64,000 nt of DNA from positions 13,075,001 through 13,139,000 of the forward strand of contig NC_056540.1 of assembly GCF_910596095.1 (NCBI RefSeq), in the 5' to 3' direction. Within the stretch, counting starts at the first letter, position 1; the number at the start of each line of letters is the position of its first letter. The notes under the pieces were generated by a model that had not been told where the DNA came from, searched no databases, and saw only the letters and a list, made by a program, of their open reading frames with translations. The DNA is from Thunnus maccoyii. Its lineage: Eukaryota > Chordata > Actinopteri > Scombriformes > Scombridae. Positions 50,101 to 63,101 of this stretch are shown here, in pieces. The translations under genes and the position numbers were made by a program.

Positions 50101-53100
50101 AAGGTTCAGACTTCAGACAATTCAGAGAAGTAGGAGACCAACATTGCTGCATGAGTGCAACACTTTATTGCTTTGCCAGATGGCCTACAGCAACAGACAT
50201 ATTTGTCACTAAGCTTCCCTTCTGTAAGACAGACAGAAAAAAAAAGACACAGAACAAAGGCATTTCCTCAAGAGCAACTTGGCTGTTGTAGAACAAACCA
50301 GCATTCCTACAGTGATTGTTTACACACTTAACATGGTGTGACACTTTTAAATGTGTCAATGCACAGCAACGTGATTTAAGGTATTATAATCCCTATTTTG
50401 TCCATTTTCAAATAATTGCAGCGTGTGAATAACTGCATTATATGTCAGGCAGATATTACACTTGCTGCCAGCCAGGTTAATCATCATGTACCAGCAGCTT
50501 GATTCATGCCTCTGGCCTTCATTTAAGACATTTGTCAGGTGCAGACTGATGTTTTATAGCCGTACATTTTGTGGTTGGAAGTTGTGTCTGAACAAAACAA
50601 GTTTGTGCAAACATGCACTGCTGCAAACAGTTTGTTTCTGTTTGAAGTGACTTTTAATACTCATCTCTTGCAGGGTTGTAGGTTAAAAGTGATTCAGCAC
50701 AGGTGGAAAAAAACAAATAGGCTCTGTTTTAAGTTACTTTCACACTTATTTCTGCCAGTGTTATTGATTTGAAGTTATTGGGCACAGCTGGGAAAACAAA
50801 CTGCAGATGATTCATCATCATTCAAGTAACATAGCAGCACTTTGAAGTATTTTTATATTGCATATGGTTATGTTCATTACGCCTGTCTGTTTCTATGTCA
50901 ATCACAGTGTCAGAGAGCAGGAACTGGACAGGTCAGGGCTGATACTTGTGGCGTGTTAGAAGGTGTCGGGACCTGTCTGGTGCCTCCTTTAAATCTCTGC
51001 ATTCATCACCTGTCGTCCCTATGACTTCCTGACCTCTCTTACTTCACCCTGCCCGCACCTCTTTTCTTGTGTCCCTCTTTCCTCCTTTTTCTGTGAGGAG
51101 GAGAGCGGCAGTGTGGAGGACCTGGTGACGCCCGCTCACGACAGCAGCTGTCAGTCTCTGCTATCAATTACACTGGTTGACTGACACCCTCTGCAACCCT
51201 GATCCTAGCCTTTTATTCACCCTCTAGGAATCTCTACCAGTTACAACAGCACCCACATCTGGCCTTCGTGGCCTCTCTGATGCAGATCCCCTTTTCTCTC
51301 CAAGACTACCACCTCTTGCTCCCGAAGGTCAGACACTTTTTCTCTAACAAACACCGCAGTGCATTTTCATGGTGACTATGTGGCTTCTCCCAGGGTTTAG
51401 ACTAAATCTCCCATGTAAAAAGTCTCTTCGGATGAAAACTCCACTGATCCCGGCTTTGCCAGATCTCATTTAAATCCACCTGAGGGGGAATCGGGTGGTG
51501 CACAATTCCAGAGACGGGATGTCTGGGGTGGGGAAGGATTAGAGGAGACTCCCCCTGGCTGGCTGGGGTTTGGGACTATCCGAGAGGCTCTCCTGTGTGC
51601 CTACATGGTAGTGTGTTGTGCAGTTGGTTTTCTGATGTTGTTGCATTATTCCAACCTCTTTGAACTCGTGTGCACCCTCACATCAGGCAGTTGGAGACTA
51701 GCAGAATCACTAGCATTTTTTTAATCACTTGCCTTCAATGCCATTTATTTGATTGCTTTTACACACTTTAAAAAAAATCTTTTTATCTCGTAGCTCTCTT
51801 CTTCAGACTTGGTTTAATTGATTTCATGAGTGTGATGTTTGCTTTCATTTGCTTATTAAAACACTATGTGAGTCTTATCTTCAGTATGTTTTATGGTGTT
51901 GTTACCTCTCTCTTTTAGATTATCATTTATTTTATAACCTTTTATTGTTTTATTGCGTCTTCTCACACGAATTGAAAGTGACTTGGGGTATCAACCACAC
52001 GTCTCCACCACCGAAACCACTCCGCTGTGACGTCTCTCCTGTTTTCCACTGTAAACACAGCACTTGTTGTGGCCTATCCCTTTGTTTGTTTAAGATCAAA
52101 TGGAGGTGGAATCTTACATCCTTTAAATGAAAAACACAAATAAGCTGTCAGAGGTTATCCTTGTAATTACTACTGTACACGCACTATAAACACAGTAATT
52201 TCAGTGGATGTACACGTGGGAAGATTGATGTTGCTCCGTGGGTGTAAAGTATTCACACACCCTGATTCTACCGAATAACAACAATCGGCCTACTCGATGG
52301 TCCTCTCTCTTTAGATGAATGAGTGGCTCTTTCGTCATTCGCCTGGCAATTTCTCTGGATGTTTTGGTTCCTCTCTTGGTTCCTGCACATCACCCAAGCA
52401 GCTTTCTTCGCCAGTAACAGTTGCAACATACAGTAATTGAACTGCGGCCAGCCTTGAGCAAATAGGACTTGCCGTGCTGTGTCCCATTCTCACGCGAAAA
52501 CTCATCGACTTTGTGAAACCTTTTATCCAGAAAAATGGATCACCCATCACTAACCCCACTCCCCTCTTGTAGCCCCTCTCCTCCCACGGGTTGCGTAATA
52601 GGCCGTACCTTGTGAGTCATGGTGAGAGGAGGGGAGGTGAGGGAGGTTTGAGGGGGTAGTGGGGGGGGGACATTTTGTCCAGAAAGAAGGTCACCACCAG
52701 AGAGTAGAAATCAGCCTCTCACTAGGCTCAAGGCACAATGCAGCACTGTTCACCCTAAAACCAAAGGTCTCCACTTGCTGCCTTCCTTCATATAAGCAGC
52801 TTAAGAGTAAGGCCATGTGTTTGAACTGTACTTATTGCACCTGTTCACATTACAGGTTCATACGTCATGAGCAACTTATTACGGTCTTCCTGTCTGTGTG
52901 AGAACTTTTCCCTTTCTGACTTATTGATGTCGTTCCAAGTTATGTAACTGCACACTATGCCACAATAAAGGATTAGACCAACTTTGAGAAGATAAGCTTC
53001 ATAATAATAACAAGCAGCAGCACAGAGTAGGTTTTCACTACTCTGAGGTGTTTATGTTTCATATGTAATCTCACTCACAATCACAAGTTGCAGCTCCAAG

Positions 53101-55250
53101 CTATAGTTCATAGGTAAAGCAGTTTAGTCTGGAGTCTTCTCCTTAGTTGGATGTGTTTATTTGCCCGCCCTCCCACGAAGTGATTCACCAGTTCCTCTCA
53201 TACAGTAACTGTATTATTTATTCATGCACTAGTTTGAATAGTTTACCACCAATCTCAGCCTGCCTCTCTGTCTTTTCCCACCCTGTTCTTTTCCTCTTTA
53301 GGTATCCTGTTTATATGACACACACGGTTGCAGAAATATTGCGGAAACTGAGACTCATTTCAAGAGACAATACACACTTGATTTGAGTGTGTACATGAAG
53401 GAAGATTTTTGACAACATTTTGTAAATATTGTCATTCTAACCTGACTTCGCACAGGGTTGGGTCTTTCCATATGCCAGCTAGATCTTTCAGAGGTCACCG
53501 GGGTGTTAAAATGTTTTTTACTTTAAGGATTTATGCGTTATTTCATGCATGGAAGTGTACACGTGCAGTCATATTTGGCCAGTTTGAGTGCATATTTCTC
53601 TGTGTGTCTGTATCTGTGTGTGCACAGCCTAGGTCGGAAACGGGTTGGACCACAGCAGATGTGGAAGGAACAGGGAAGGAGCCCAGAGGAAAAGGCGTAA
53701 CTGCAACCTTGTCGACCAATACATCCACTACCCTTGCCACAGGGTGCAATAAAACATTCGCTGGAGACAATGTTGCACTCACACACCACACACACACAGG
53801 CACACACATAAACAGGGAGACCATAGTGACAAAGTACAGAGTTGACCATTATTGTAGATTTAATGACCTCCTCTTGTAAAATGTCATGTCACGTTGAAAA
53901 TGACAGAGAATTGTGGGCACAGAGTGATGGCTGTGGTTTTATTTTAAATGCAAGAACAAAGTAAGACATGAAAGTCAAACTACTAATCTGTGTGGGACTG
54001 GACGAGGGTGGTTCAAACACAAGAACACTCTCACTTTGGTCACCCCAAATGTGCACTGTTCACACCCTACTCTGACCTTGAGCTGTTCTGTTAAGTACAG
54101 ACAGTGAATTGAATATATCATTATCCACTGCAATCTCTGTCTCACACTCTATAACATAACATAAGATAAATATGCATAGCGTAACAAACCAAAATCTTTT
54201 AAGAACATTTAGTAATCATACACAAAAAATAAAGTGAATTATTTAGTTTATGTGTTCTTTTTGACCTTGTGAGACTAAGCTTTTCAGGAAAAAGGTTTGT
54301 ACTATTCTTGCACCAGTCCTCTAGGTTAAAAGAATAGTGAGTTATACTCAGTGAGGAGACAGGATGGAGTGGCATTCAGACACAGCTGTGTTCTAGTGAG
54401 GCCGCTAGGATCAAAGACCAACAAGAGAGCAGAAGGTATTCCCATCTACTTCGTACAGTATGTCTTATATTACTGTATGGGCAATCTACTAAATTAATTT
54501 GCAAGCTTTGATCAGTTTAACATCCACAGTAGTTATTTTCTGGTAAGTCACAACAATAGGGACATTTTTTCCCCCTATTTATCTGCAAGTTGTTCAGATT
54601 CATAGGATTACATCCTCTCTTTTTCCTGTGTTATCTCTTGCAAAACAATTACAGGAATCAGCTTTTGTCTTGCTGACTGTGTGTGAAAAGTGAAAACAAC
54701 AGCATTTCCTTGGACACAGAATTATTCTGTATAAGATTTATATGAAGCACAGTAACTGCTGATCTGTATGATCTTGCATGGTCAGCAAACTATTAACTGA
54801 ACTGATTTTGCCATGTAGTTGTGGTAATAAAATAGGTAAGAGGTTGAGATAATCACAGTAAGGTATTGAGAAGTCAGTTCAGTCAGTGTCAATGTGGCTC
54901 AAAATTACACAGAAGTGTTGAGAAGTGTGCTTCTACTGTACGTAAAGTTACAGGTGTTGTACAGAAATTTTACCTCCCGCATTAGCAGGTCTGTATTCTT
55001 GAATGATCTTTAACCCTCTCTCCACAACTCTGTGTCCCTTCTTGGAGACAGGCCCCAGGAGATGGGAACAACCAGGGGGAAACATGGGGGTGAAAGGTCA
55101 GGGGTTGCTGATGCAGAAACAAGGGTCACTGAGGGAGTGGATTGACATTTGACATCACAGCCACAGTTGCAGACTCCCAAGTCTTTAGATACCAATCAAT
55201 TAAAAATTACTCAGTATATAAGATATCAATATACAGCTAGTTTACAAGCA
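50100..55250. other. Intergenic, no convincing gene
   Basis: No exon chain, RNA gene or full transposon recognised. There is a short coding-like stretch at 51098-51180 (see findings), a small CA tract near 53780-53810, and G-rich sequence near 52620-52670. Confidence 0.35.
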
Positions 55251-55304
55251 CTTAATGATCCTGTGGAGGGACCGACAGACAGATTTGGTACAGCAGATAC
55301 AGCA

Positions 55305-56270
55305 CAGGTGCAATTAATAACATTAATTATGCCTCTTTTCCGTTTAAGTGTCCCAGTAAGCTATGACTGTGAGTCAGCATGCACAGAAGCAGAGCCCTAG
55401 AAATGACCCTACTAACTGGGTTTTAGCCATTATTAATAATATTAATTACACCTGTGATTATGCTGCTCTGGCAAGCCAGAATGTCTGCTGTGAAAAAGGC
55501 CTAAATGCAGAATTTCCTTACAGTCACAATCTACAGACCAAGTTGCCATTTCCTTATCACTACATTTTTTACTCTCATATCCATATCCATAAAAAACCTC
55601 CACCTTCTTTCCAGAAGCTGTTGCCCTACTAAATAGCTGAACTGTTGTCAAACTAGACTCTACATTTCACATCCCTCGTTTAATCCCTGCACTTCTCACT
55701 TTCATATATTTCATCAAACTGGACTTAACATTGTACATTGCATTCAACCTCATCTATTACATAATTTAATTATATCAGTATTTCATTTCATGTTTTATAT
55801 CCCATTTCAAAACTATTATAATTCCATTCTGTGAATAGATTTTGAGTTTTAGATTTAAATTTAATTCAAATAATACTTTGTTTATTTCAGTCTTTATCAT
55901 GACCTTACTTTTGTTCTACTTTTATTCCTCTATGTTGCGTTTGTGGGAGCAAGCGCCAAGACGCATTCTCTCGGCTAATAAAACTGATTTCTTTTTGTTG
56001 GGGGATGGTTTGATTTTTCTCAAAAGCAATAGGCCTTTTTCACAGTACTCATTCTGACTTATCATAGCAGGAAAAGCACAAGTGGAAGTGATGTTGTTAT
56101 CAGTGATGTCCCTGTTCCATTAATATCTTGTATCCCATTAAACCAGACCAGTGAGAGAGCACAAAACTTGGACCCTGGGATTGACACCTACATGGAATGC
56201 AGCCATTATTAATGTTATTAATTACACCTGTGCTATGAGATGTCAAAATATCTGGTTAAAAGGCCAATTA
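55305..56270. repeat. Repeated ATTAAT/ACACCTGTG element, two direct copies and one inverted piece
   Basis: GCCATTATTAATAATATTAA leading to TTACACCTGTG lies at 55427-55456, and GCCATTATTAATGTTATTAA leading to TTACACCTGTG at 56201-56231. The inverse (CACAGGTGCAATTAATAACA then TTAATTATGCC) lies at 55303-55334. Both direct copies are followed within about 50 bp by a similar (A)AAAAGGCC end. This suggests remnants of a dispersed element whose full length I cannot define. Confidence 0.6.
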
Positions 56271-56299
56271 CTTGCGACTGACCTATAGTAGGCTATCTA

Positions 56300-59200
56300 C
56301 TTGCTGTTATATCACTCAACACTGAAGCTGGCCTACACTCAGCAAACGTTAAGCAATAATTTTTCAGAGAATGGAAGAAGTAAATATTGAGACAACATGT
56401 TTTGCAAAGACAATTTGCTTGTTAAATAAGCGACAGTGCATGACTATATGTCCTGATTTTGAAAATAATAGAGCAATAATGAAGAAAAAAACAACCAGCA
56501 AAATAATGTACTCCATTGTAATCGATGCAGTCAAGAAGACATGCTAAAGACTATGAGTACTCGTGTTTTAAGCAAGATAGCTAGCTTAGCTAACTAAGTA
56601 TCTCCTGGTCCTACAAACATTTGCAACTTTTCTCAACTTTTCGATTTTTAGTGAGAAAAAAAGGTGGGGTGTGTAAAGAGCAGAATTTCAATTTTAGCCA
56701 ATTTATTAGCTAACGTGGCTAGCTATATGTTAGCCAGTCAGCATTGCCAGGGTATCATCAGTAGCCTTGGTTTGCTAATACTGAAGATAACAAGCCCACC
56801 TTTATGAATGTGAATAGCTTGATAAGATTTGAGAACAATTCAGAGAGCGATTTTAATGGGCCTGCCCTCATGTTTTTGTTGGACTAGCAGTCTGTTGGGT
56901 GAGGCTTTGAAGGCTCAGAAGTAGACGATAACTGAACACCCCCAAGAGGGGAAGTGCATGTGCATTAAGAAATGGATATTGGCTCAGATTGTGGCACTGA
57001 CTCAACTGCAAGTGAGTATGTTTGTTCCTGATAAGGGCCATTATTTTTCGACTGAAAATAAGACAAAAACACAACCATATGAAGTCTGAAGGCTGTTGGC
57101 TCCTGCAGCAACTGTAAATGAGAACATAACACATCAACAAAAGCATGGGAAGGATAGATAACAAATTGTGACCCAAGTGTTTAGTCACTTTGAAGTGTGG
57201 CAATTTTTCAGGCTAAAACGAAATAGATTAACACTTAGCTGAAGAACAATGGTGGCCGTAGCAGAACTGCTGTCACGTTTGCTGCAGTCCTGTTGAGTGA
57301 CTTTCTCTGGCTGTAGAGATGAACAGTGTGGGCTCCTGCATGGCTTTCTGCAGAAAGAGGAACTATTTACTAATTCATACACGGAAAATACACGTGCATG
57401 AATTAGTACACGGGTAAATAAAGGATATGGAGGCAGAGAATAGATTATAGCATGAAGACTGAAGGCTGGTAATGATCAGTTTTTTAGAACATTTTTATAG
57501 ACATACTTCACTGTTTTATCTACTAAGCTCTCATTATGTGTGCATGCGTTACTCATTTGACTGTCACCAATTAATATCTGGCAGCTGTCTTATTTTTATT
57601 GTTTTTAGACTATTTGCAAAGTATTAATTATCAGGCCTGCTGTTGCTGTTGTTAGTACGTTATTGTTATTATCAATGTTAAATGGAGGGAGAAAAAAAAT
57701 TATGTAGTGACATAACCTGCAATTCAGACATCCAGGCTTATATGCATTGTGTGCAGGCCTGTTTGTTTAGCATGGACTTGGTTTGGAGCAAATCCCCTTT
57801 GTGTGACATACAATGCTGAAACCAACTAGCTCATAATTAACATAGCCTGGCAAAGACCTGCCCAGTGCACCTGGGGAAATGGGAGTGGAAGAGGGATGGA
57901 TGGATGGTTATATGGAGGCCATATAAATGTAGGACACTGCTATTTGTCTCAATGTCCCCCTCCTGGCATACTGACGTTAAAAATATTCAACAGATCGTCC
58001 TGTCAAAAATGTTCATGCTCATTTATTTATAATCTACTCTGATAGAGCAAGACCAGAGGATAACACTGTACTGCACAGCACACTTTATCATTGCTGTCAG
58101 CTGTAATAAGTACCCTTAGCTTATCTGCTATTTTTATGGGAGCACTATGTTATTATGGCCTGTGGAACACTGTGGCTGCACAATTTGTGGCCCTCCCCTG
58201 TTTTTGTACCCATATCAAGCACCTGGTGGGAAATAGTCTGAGAATTAACATGGTGACTCAAACATGTCATTAGAATTCCTGGCTTATGCGTTTCTTCTCT
58301 TGACATATATCTCCTTTATACATCTTCAGTAAAAGTCAAACATGGCATAGCATATAGAGGGGAAAATGCGCTCTATGAGATCTGTGAACATATGTGATCA
58401 CTGAGTGAGAATACAAAGGATCCATTTCAAGATGTTAAAACAGCTTTGGAGTTTAGGCCTCACCAAACAGCACTTCAAAGGAATTTCCACATCAGTCAGG
58501 GTTCAAAGGGCCTACATATGAAAGGCCCACTCTGTGCCCAGAACTATACCCCTGGACCCTACAGCTCTCATGTGCCACATAGTGGCACCCTTCTCTACTT
58601 TGATGCCCATATTGTCACTGAGTACTATGGAAGTAATCAGGCGTGCTCTGTTTATGTTTGATCGCAGCACTAGTGAAAGCTAGGCATTACGACTGCCGTG
58701 TCTCATATGCGACTCCTCTGCGGGTCACTGGAGATGACTGAGATCAGCCTGAGATACACAGAATTCATGGTGGGGTTTGCTGTGCAACAAGAATCAAAAC
58801 AATGATGACGAAGCCAAGGCGAAGCTGAGAGGGATGTCCTAACATGGACAGAGCTGTTGTGGGGGTATGTGATGTGTACTGACTGCAGTTCCTAATAAAT
58901 GCTATCTACCAACAAGTATTTCTGAGGTTAAAAATACAGAAAACGAGCTTCAGTGAAAGGAATTAAATACACGAGAAAACAGAAATTCATGATGAAAACC
59001 GAGACAATAAACAAATGAGCAAAAATATTTTGGTATTAGGCCAGTGAGGACATAAAATCTAGTCAAAGCTTTTTGTTTCCACGGACTCCTTCTTCTCCTC
59101 CCTCTCTCTCTTTTCAACACTCCCCCCCCCCACCCCACCCCACCCCCACCCCCACCCCTCCTCCTTCTTCTTCTCCTCCTCCACACCTCATGCTCAGGTC

Positions 59201-61730
59201 ACAGTTGGGAGACCATTAAGAATGCACTGTAGTACATCCCACACCATGCTGAATGTGGGAGGCGTCAAACAAGAGCCCTGCTATTATCATTCACATAAGT
59301 GTGTGTTTGTGTGTAAGGGTGTGTGTTTGTATCGAGGGGTGATTGTTGTGTCTGATGTAGCTGTATGTACTCCGCCAAGCCCTCGGGTCTGACAAAAATG
59401 AATAATTTCCATGTCTTACTTTGGTTATTGTCTAATTAATTGGTTCCTCTCTGTTGAAATTCATCACTCTCAATATACAAACACGGCACCTCCTGCTAAC
59501 TCTTCACATTCTCTGGGAACAACAGGCAGGTGTGACCACTGACAACAGGATGACAGGGTTCAACACCTCTGCTCCCCACTGACTTCCTCTCACACCCCAG
59601 CTCCACATTCAACCACACCCAGAGCCACAAGAGAAACAATTCCCAGTGTGTCTCCCAATAAACAGTATACGTGCACAAAAATGTGAGAGTGCATATATGC
59701 TGTGTGTTTGTGTCTGCGGGATGGATGTGGGCTTGCTCTCCGGTTTTAACCCCTGAATACCTTCACTGGACTGATCCATTTAACTGTAGAAGTGCTCATA
59801 TACTCAGACAATTGTAGTTAACCCCAAACAGTCGCTGATAACCTCTGAGCCTGACCTGCGACCTTTGACCTTAACCTCAGGGCTCTTCAAACAAGACATT
59901 GGCCTCTAGGGATTCAAAACACAAATCTTCTTTCTCTGTTTTGCTTTCTCCTTCTCGGTCTCCCTCTGCACTTCTATCTCATTCTCCTCTCTCTGGTTTC
60001 TGTTTAGGGTCAGTGCAAGATAATCCTTTGAGTCTGTTTCCTTTAGAGCCCCCCCCCCCTGATTTTTCACAACTCATGAGGCGTACACATGAGGAGTAAA
60101 CAGCAATGCATAGATCTGTTTATCTAACGCTCTCTGGGCTTGGCGATAGTTCTCTACACAGTGTTTTACAGCTGGTACAGCTTGATTCTCTCATTTCTTA
60201 CTTGGCTATGAATACCAACTGTTTGCAGTATTTTTCCTCTTGTCAACAAATTCCATGAGGAAGAATCAAAACCAATGATGTGTTAGGACATCTCTCAATA
60301 CTATTTGACTTTGCCAGCCTGTTTCTGGCTCTGGACCCCAAGGCCATTTGTACCCACTGAAGTTGTAAATCACAAGTCATAATTATGTATTTTCATCTTT
60401 AAAACAGGCAAGTAATTTTGGGCACTGTAGTTTTTTAGAAAACATTACTAAGACAGGAGTCAGGGGTGTATTTGTTGAAGACTATTTTCGCAGATCTTGT
60501 GCACTAGTGAGTATTTACAGCATCCAGGACCTTGTACCATATGGTGGATTGACTCAAAATAAACTACAATATGTGTGTTCATGGTAATAAAGGAACATGT
60601 CACCCATGTGCAACAAGGTGGCTCATTGAAGAGTTTTTTTGTTTTTAGCCGAAAATGGATGTCTATGGCACAGAGGAATAAAATATGACAGGCTTTGGTT
60701 CTAAATACTTGTTATTAGAGTCAATTCATTGCTGGTTTGGACATTTCATGGGATTTCTGGATGAGAAGAATCTAACTAGTGTTTTTAATGTTGTTTTATC
60801 ATTTTGATCATTTATGGTACCACCCATTGCTAGTACTGCTGTCATAATTATGTAAGAGATAAATAGGGGTGTGATTTATTCTTTTCGTATGTTTTGGGGT
60901 GTGGTGCTTTGTGGTAGAAAATAGCCAGTAGATTAAGTAGAGTGAGGAATATAAGTGTTTTTATTTGATATGACCAATAGTTAACAATATGCAAATAATT
61001 ACTTACTGCAATTACTTTGAGTTATATGGTACTTAAATGGCAAAGTCTCAGTGGAGATGGTGTGCACTTTCAAACATTCCTGGTAAATCCTATGTGTATG
61101 CTTTTTTGCACCCATCACTCACTACTATTTAGGCTCTTTTCCAGCCTCTTGGTAAGTCCTTTAGATCCCCTCCACAGGTTGAGTGGTTAATGAAGGCTCA
61201 GGGTGAGTGATAGGAAGTAATAGTGGGTAATAATACTAATTGGTGGTGATTGCAGTGCTTCTGGAGTGCTATATCTGTGTGAGTAAACAGAGGCCTGGTT
61301 CTTTTCAATGAGCTCAGCCAGAGTGCTCTCTCTTTCTCACAGCACAGCCTAGCAACAGCCTGTCCTTCCATTTTACTGGGTTTTGACCAAATAACTCAGC
61401 TGGCCATCCCAACTCTGCACTGGTCACTCATCCTTTTGTTCCCTCTCTTTTCTCCCTCTGCCAAACATGCCAGATCTCCTTGTGTCAGGCAGAGAGGAAG
61501 GAAGGGAGAGAGGGTTTGCACGTGATTTCCAGAGAGTAGAATAAACCCCATGCTGTCTTCCCATTTATCTGACCTACATTAAGTCATTTCTCCTCCAGTC
61601 TGGCCCTCCCCCTCGCTGGCTTTGAGATCATCTAGTCATTTTAGATGTGAGATTAACTTCTGTACACAATAACTGTGATTGGCATGTTTGAAATGATAAG
61701 ACCTCATGTCAGAGACAACTTCATATCAAT
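56300..61730. other. Intergenic, no convincing gene
   Basis: AT-rich sequence with no recognised exon. It contains a pyrimidine and C-run tract at 59090-59185 and a short C run near 60049-60059. Confidence 0.35.
59090..59185. repeat. Polypyrimidine tract with C runs
   Basis: TTCTTCTCCTCC and CTCTCTCTCTTTT, then runs of CCCCACCCC-type sequence, then TCCTTCTTCTTCTCC. On the minus strand this yields a spurious Arg/Gly-rich frame. Confidence 0.85.
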
Positions 61731-61732
61731 AC

Positions 61733-62183
61733 TTAAAGCAACAGTTCAACATTTTAGGAAATATGCTTCCTAGCTCTCTTGCCAAGAGTTAGATGAGAAG
61801 ACTGATACCAATCTTGGCTGTATGCTGAATATTTAGCTACAGCCAGCAGCCGCTTAGCTTCGCTTAGCATAAAGAATGGAAACAAGGGGAAACAACTAGC
61901 CTGGCTCTGTCCGAAGATAACGAAATCTGCCTAAGCTCACTAATTTACACATTACATTTTGCTTGTTTAATACGTGCAAAAACTGATGCGTAAAAAACAA
62001 AAAATAATTGTGGTTTTATGGGGGTTATGTGCTAGACTGTTTCATGGCTTTATGCTAAACTAAGCTAACTGCTGCTGGCTGTAATTTCATATTGAACAGA
62101 CAGATATCATAGTGGTATCCATCCTCTTATCTAACTCTTTGCAATAAATTGAAAAAGCGGAAAATAACTAACTATTTCTTTAA
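61733..62183. mobile_element. TTAA-flanked non-autonomous element with long inverted ends
   Basis: Bounded by TTAA at 61733-61736 and 62180-62183. The left end carries TTGCCAAGAGTTAGATGAGA and the right end its near-inverse, TCTTATCTAACTCTTTGCAA, so long imperfect terminal inverted repeats are present. It has no coding capacity. It is the more complete relative of the fragment at 303-728. Confidence 0.75.
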
Positions 62184-62701
62184 GCTATCAAACAATATGC
62201 CACTCATTGATTTATCTGAAAGTCCAGTCACTCCTATTCCAGCTCCAGCCTCCAAAGGCTGCCCCACAACCTATGAAACTGGGCTTTGGGTTAGGGTTAG
62301 GGGGCCCAAGGGTGCCTTGTTTTACCAACAGCTCCCGTGCTTCAGCAAAAGGCAGGCTGCATTGTTATGCAACAGTTTAGTAAGAATCAATAGGTTTTAG
62401 CTCAGGCCCAGTGAATGCCAGTGGAAATGATGGGAAGAGAGTAGCAGCTAGGTTAATCCCAGAGGGAGTCCCCTTAGGGCCTGGCCCTCATAACTCCTCC
62501 TTGTTGTCCTTTCAGCCTTAAATGTGTTGGCTCTATCGGAGCCGGAGAAGGAGCAGAAAGGAGGAGGCTGGATTCTATGGGTACAGCAGCAGAGCAGGCT
62601 GGTTAATCCCTGCAGCCCCAACAGAAGGGCCAGCCAAAACTCCGGGGTCCCCTCCTCATTTTCCTACTTTGCTAACCTCTCAACTGCTAATCTTCTCTTA
62701 A

Positions 62702-62931
62702 CTTCCTCCTCTCCTCTCCTCCCCTCCCGTCCCCTCTGCTCTCCTCTCCTCCCTTCCCCTCCCCTCCCCTCTCTTCTCCTCCCCTCTCCTCTCCTCTCCT
62801 CTCCTCTCCTCTCCTCTTCTCTCCTCTCCTCTCCTCTTCTCTCCTCTCCTCTCCTCCTCTCTCCTCCTCTCCTCTCCTCTCCTCTCCTCTCCTTTCCTCT
62901 CCTCTCCTCTCTCCTCTCTTCTCCTCTACTC
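62702..62931. repeat. (CTCCT)n / CTCTC polypyrimidine tract
   Basis: About 230 bp of almost pure pyrimidine, mostly CTCCT units with CTTCT variants on the plus strand. It gives a low-complexity Ser/Leu/Pro frame that is not a gene. Confidence 0.95.
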
Positions 62932-63047
62932 TGCGAGCATAGCTGCTCTCAGGCTCTGAGCCAACAGTCCCACTGTCTCTCTGTGGGTGACATCACTGGT
63001 TGGCACAGAGAAGCAGGGGGGAATAATTAGGTTTAGATTGTTGAAGT

Positions 63048-63048
<1 letters not shown>

Positions 63049-63101
<53 letters not shown>
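63049..63101. repeat. (TG)25 microsatellite
   Basis: A perfect TG run of about 50 bp. The remaining sequence to the window end (63102-64000) is non-coding as far as I can see and ends in a purine-rich AGAAAGGAG stretch. Confidence 0.95.

Noticed and set aside
53409-53879. 156-codon plus-strand frame
   Set aside because: It contains a CA-repeat-derived end and has no domain or splice context.
58950-59186. Arg/Gly-rich minus-strand frame
   Set aside because: Translation of the polypyrimidine tract at 59090-59185.
62289-62302. TTAGGGTTAGGG telomere-like repeat
   Set aside because: Only two units, so it is not evidence of an interstitial telomere.
62524-63030. 168-codon plus-strand reading frame
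   Set aside because: It is mostly a translation of the CTCCT repeat (Ser/Leu/Pro runs), with no domain and no splice context.
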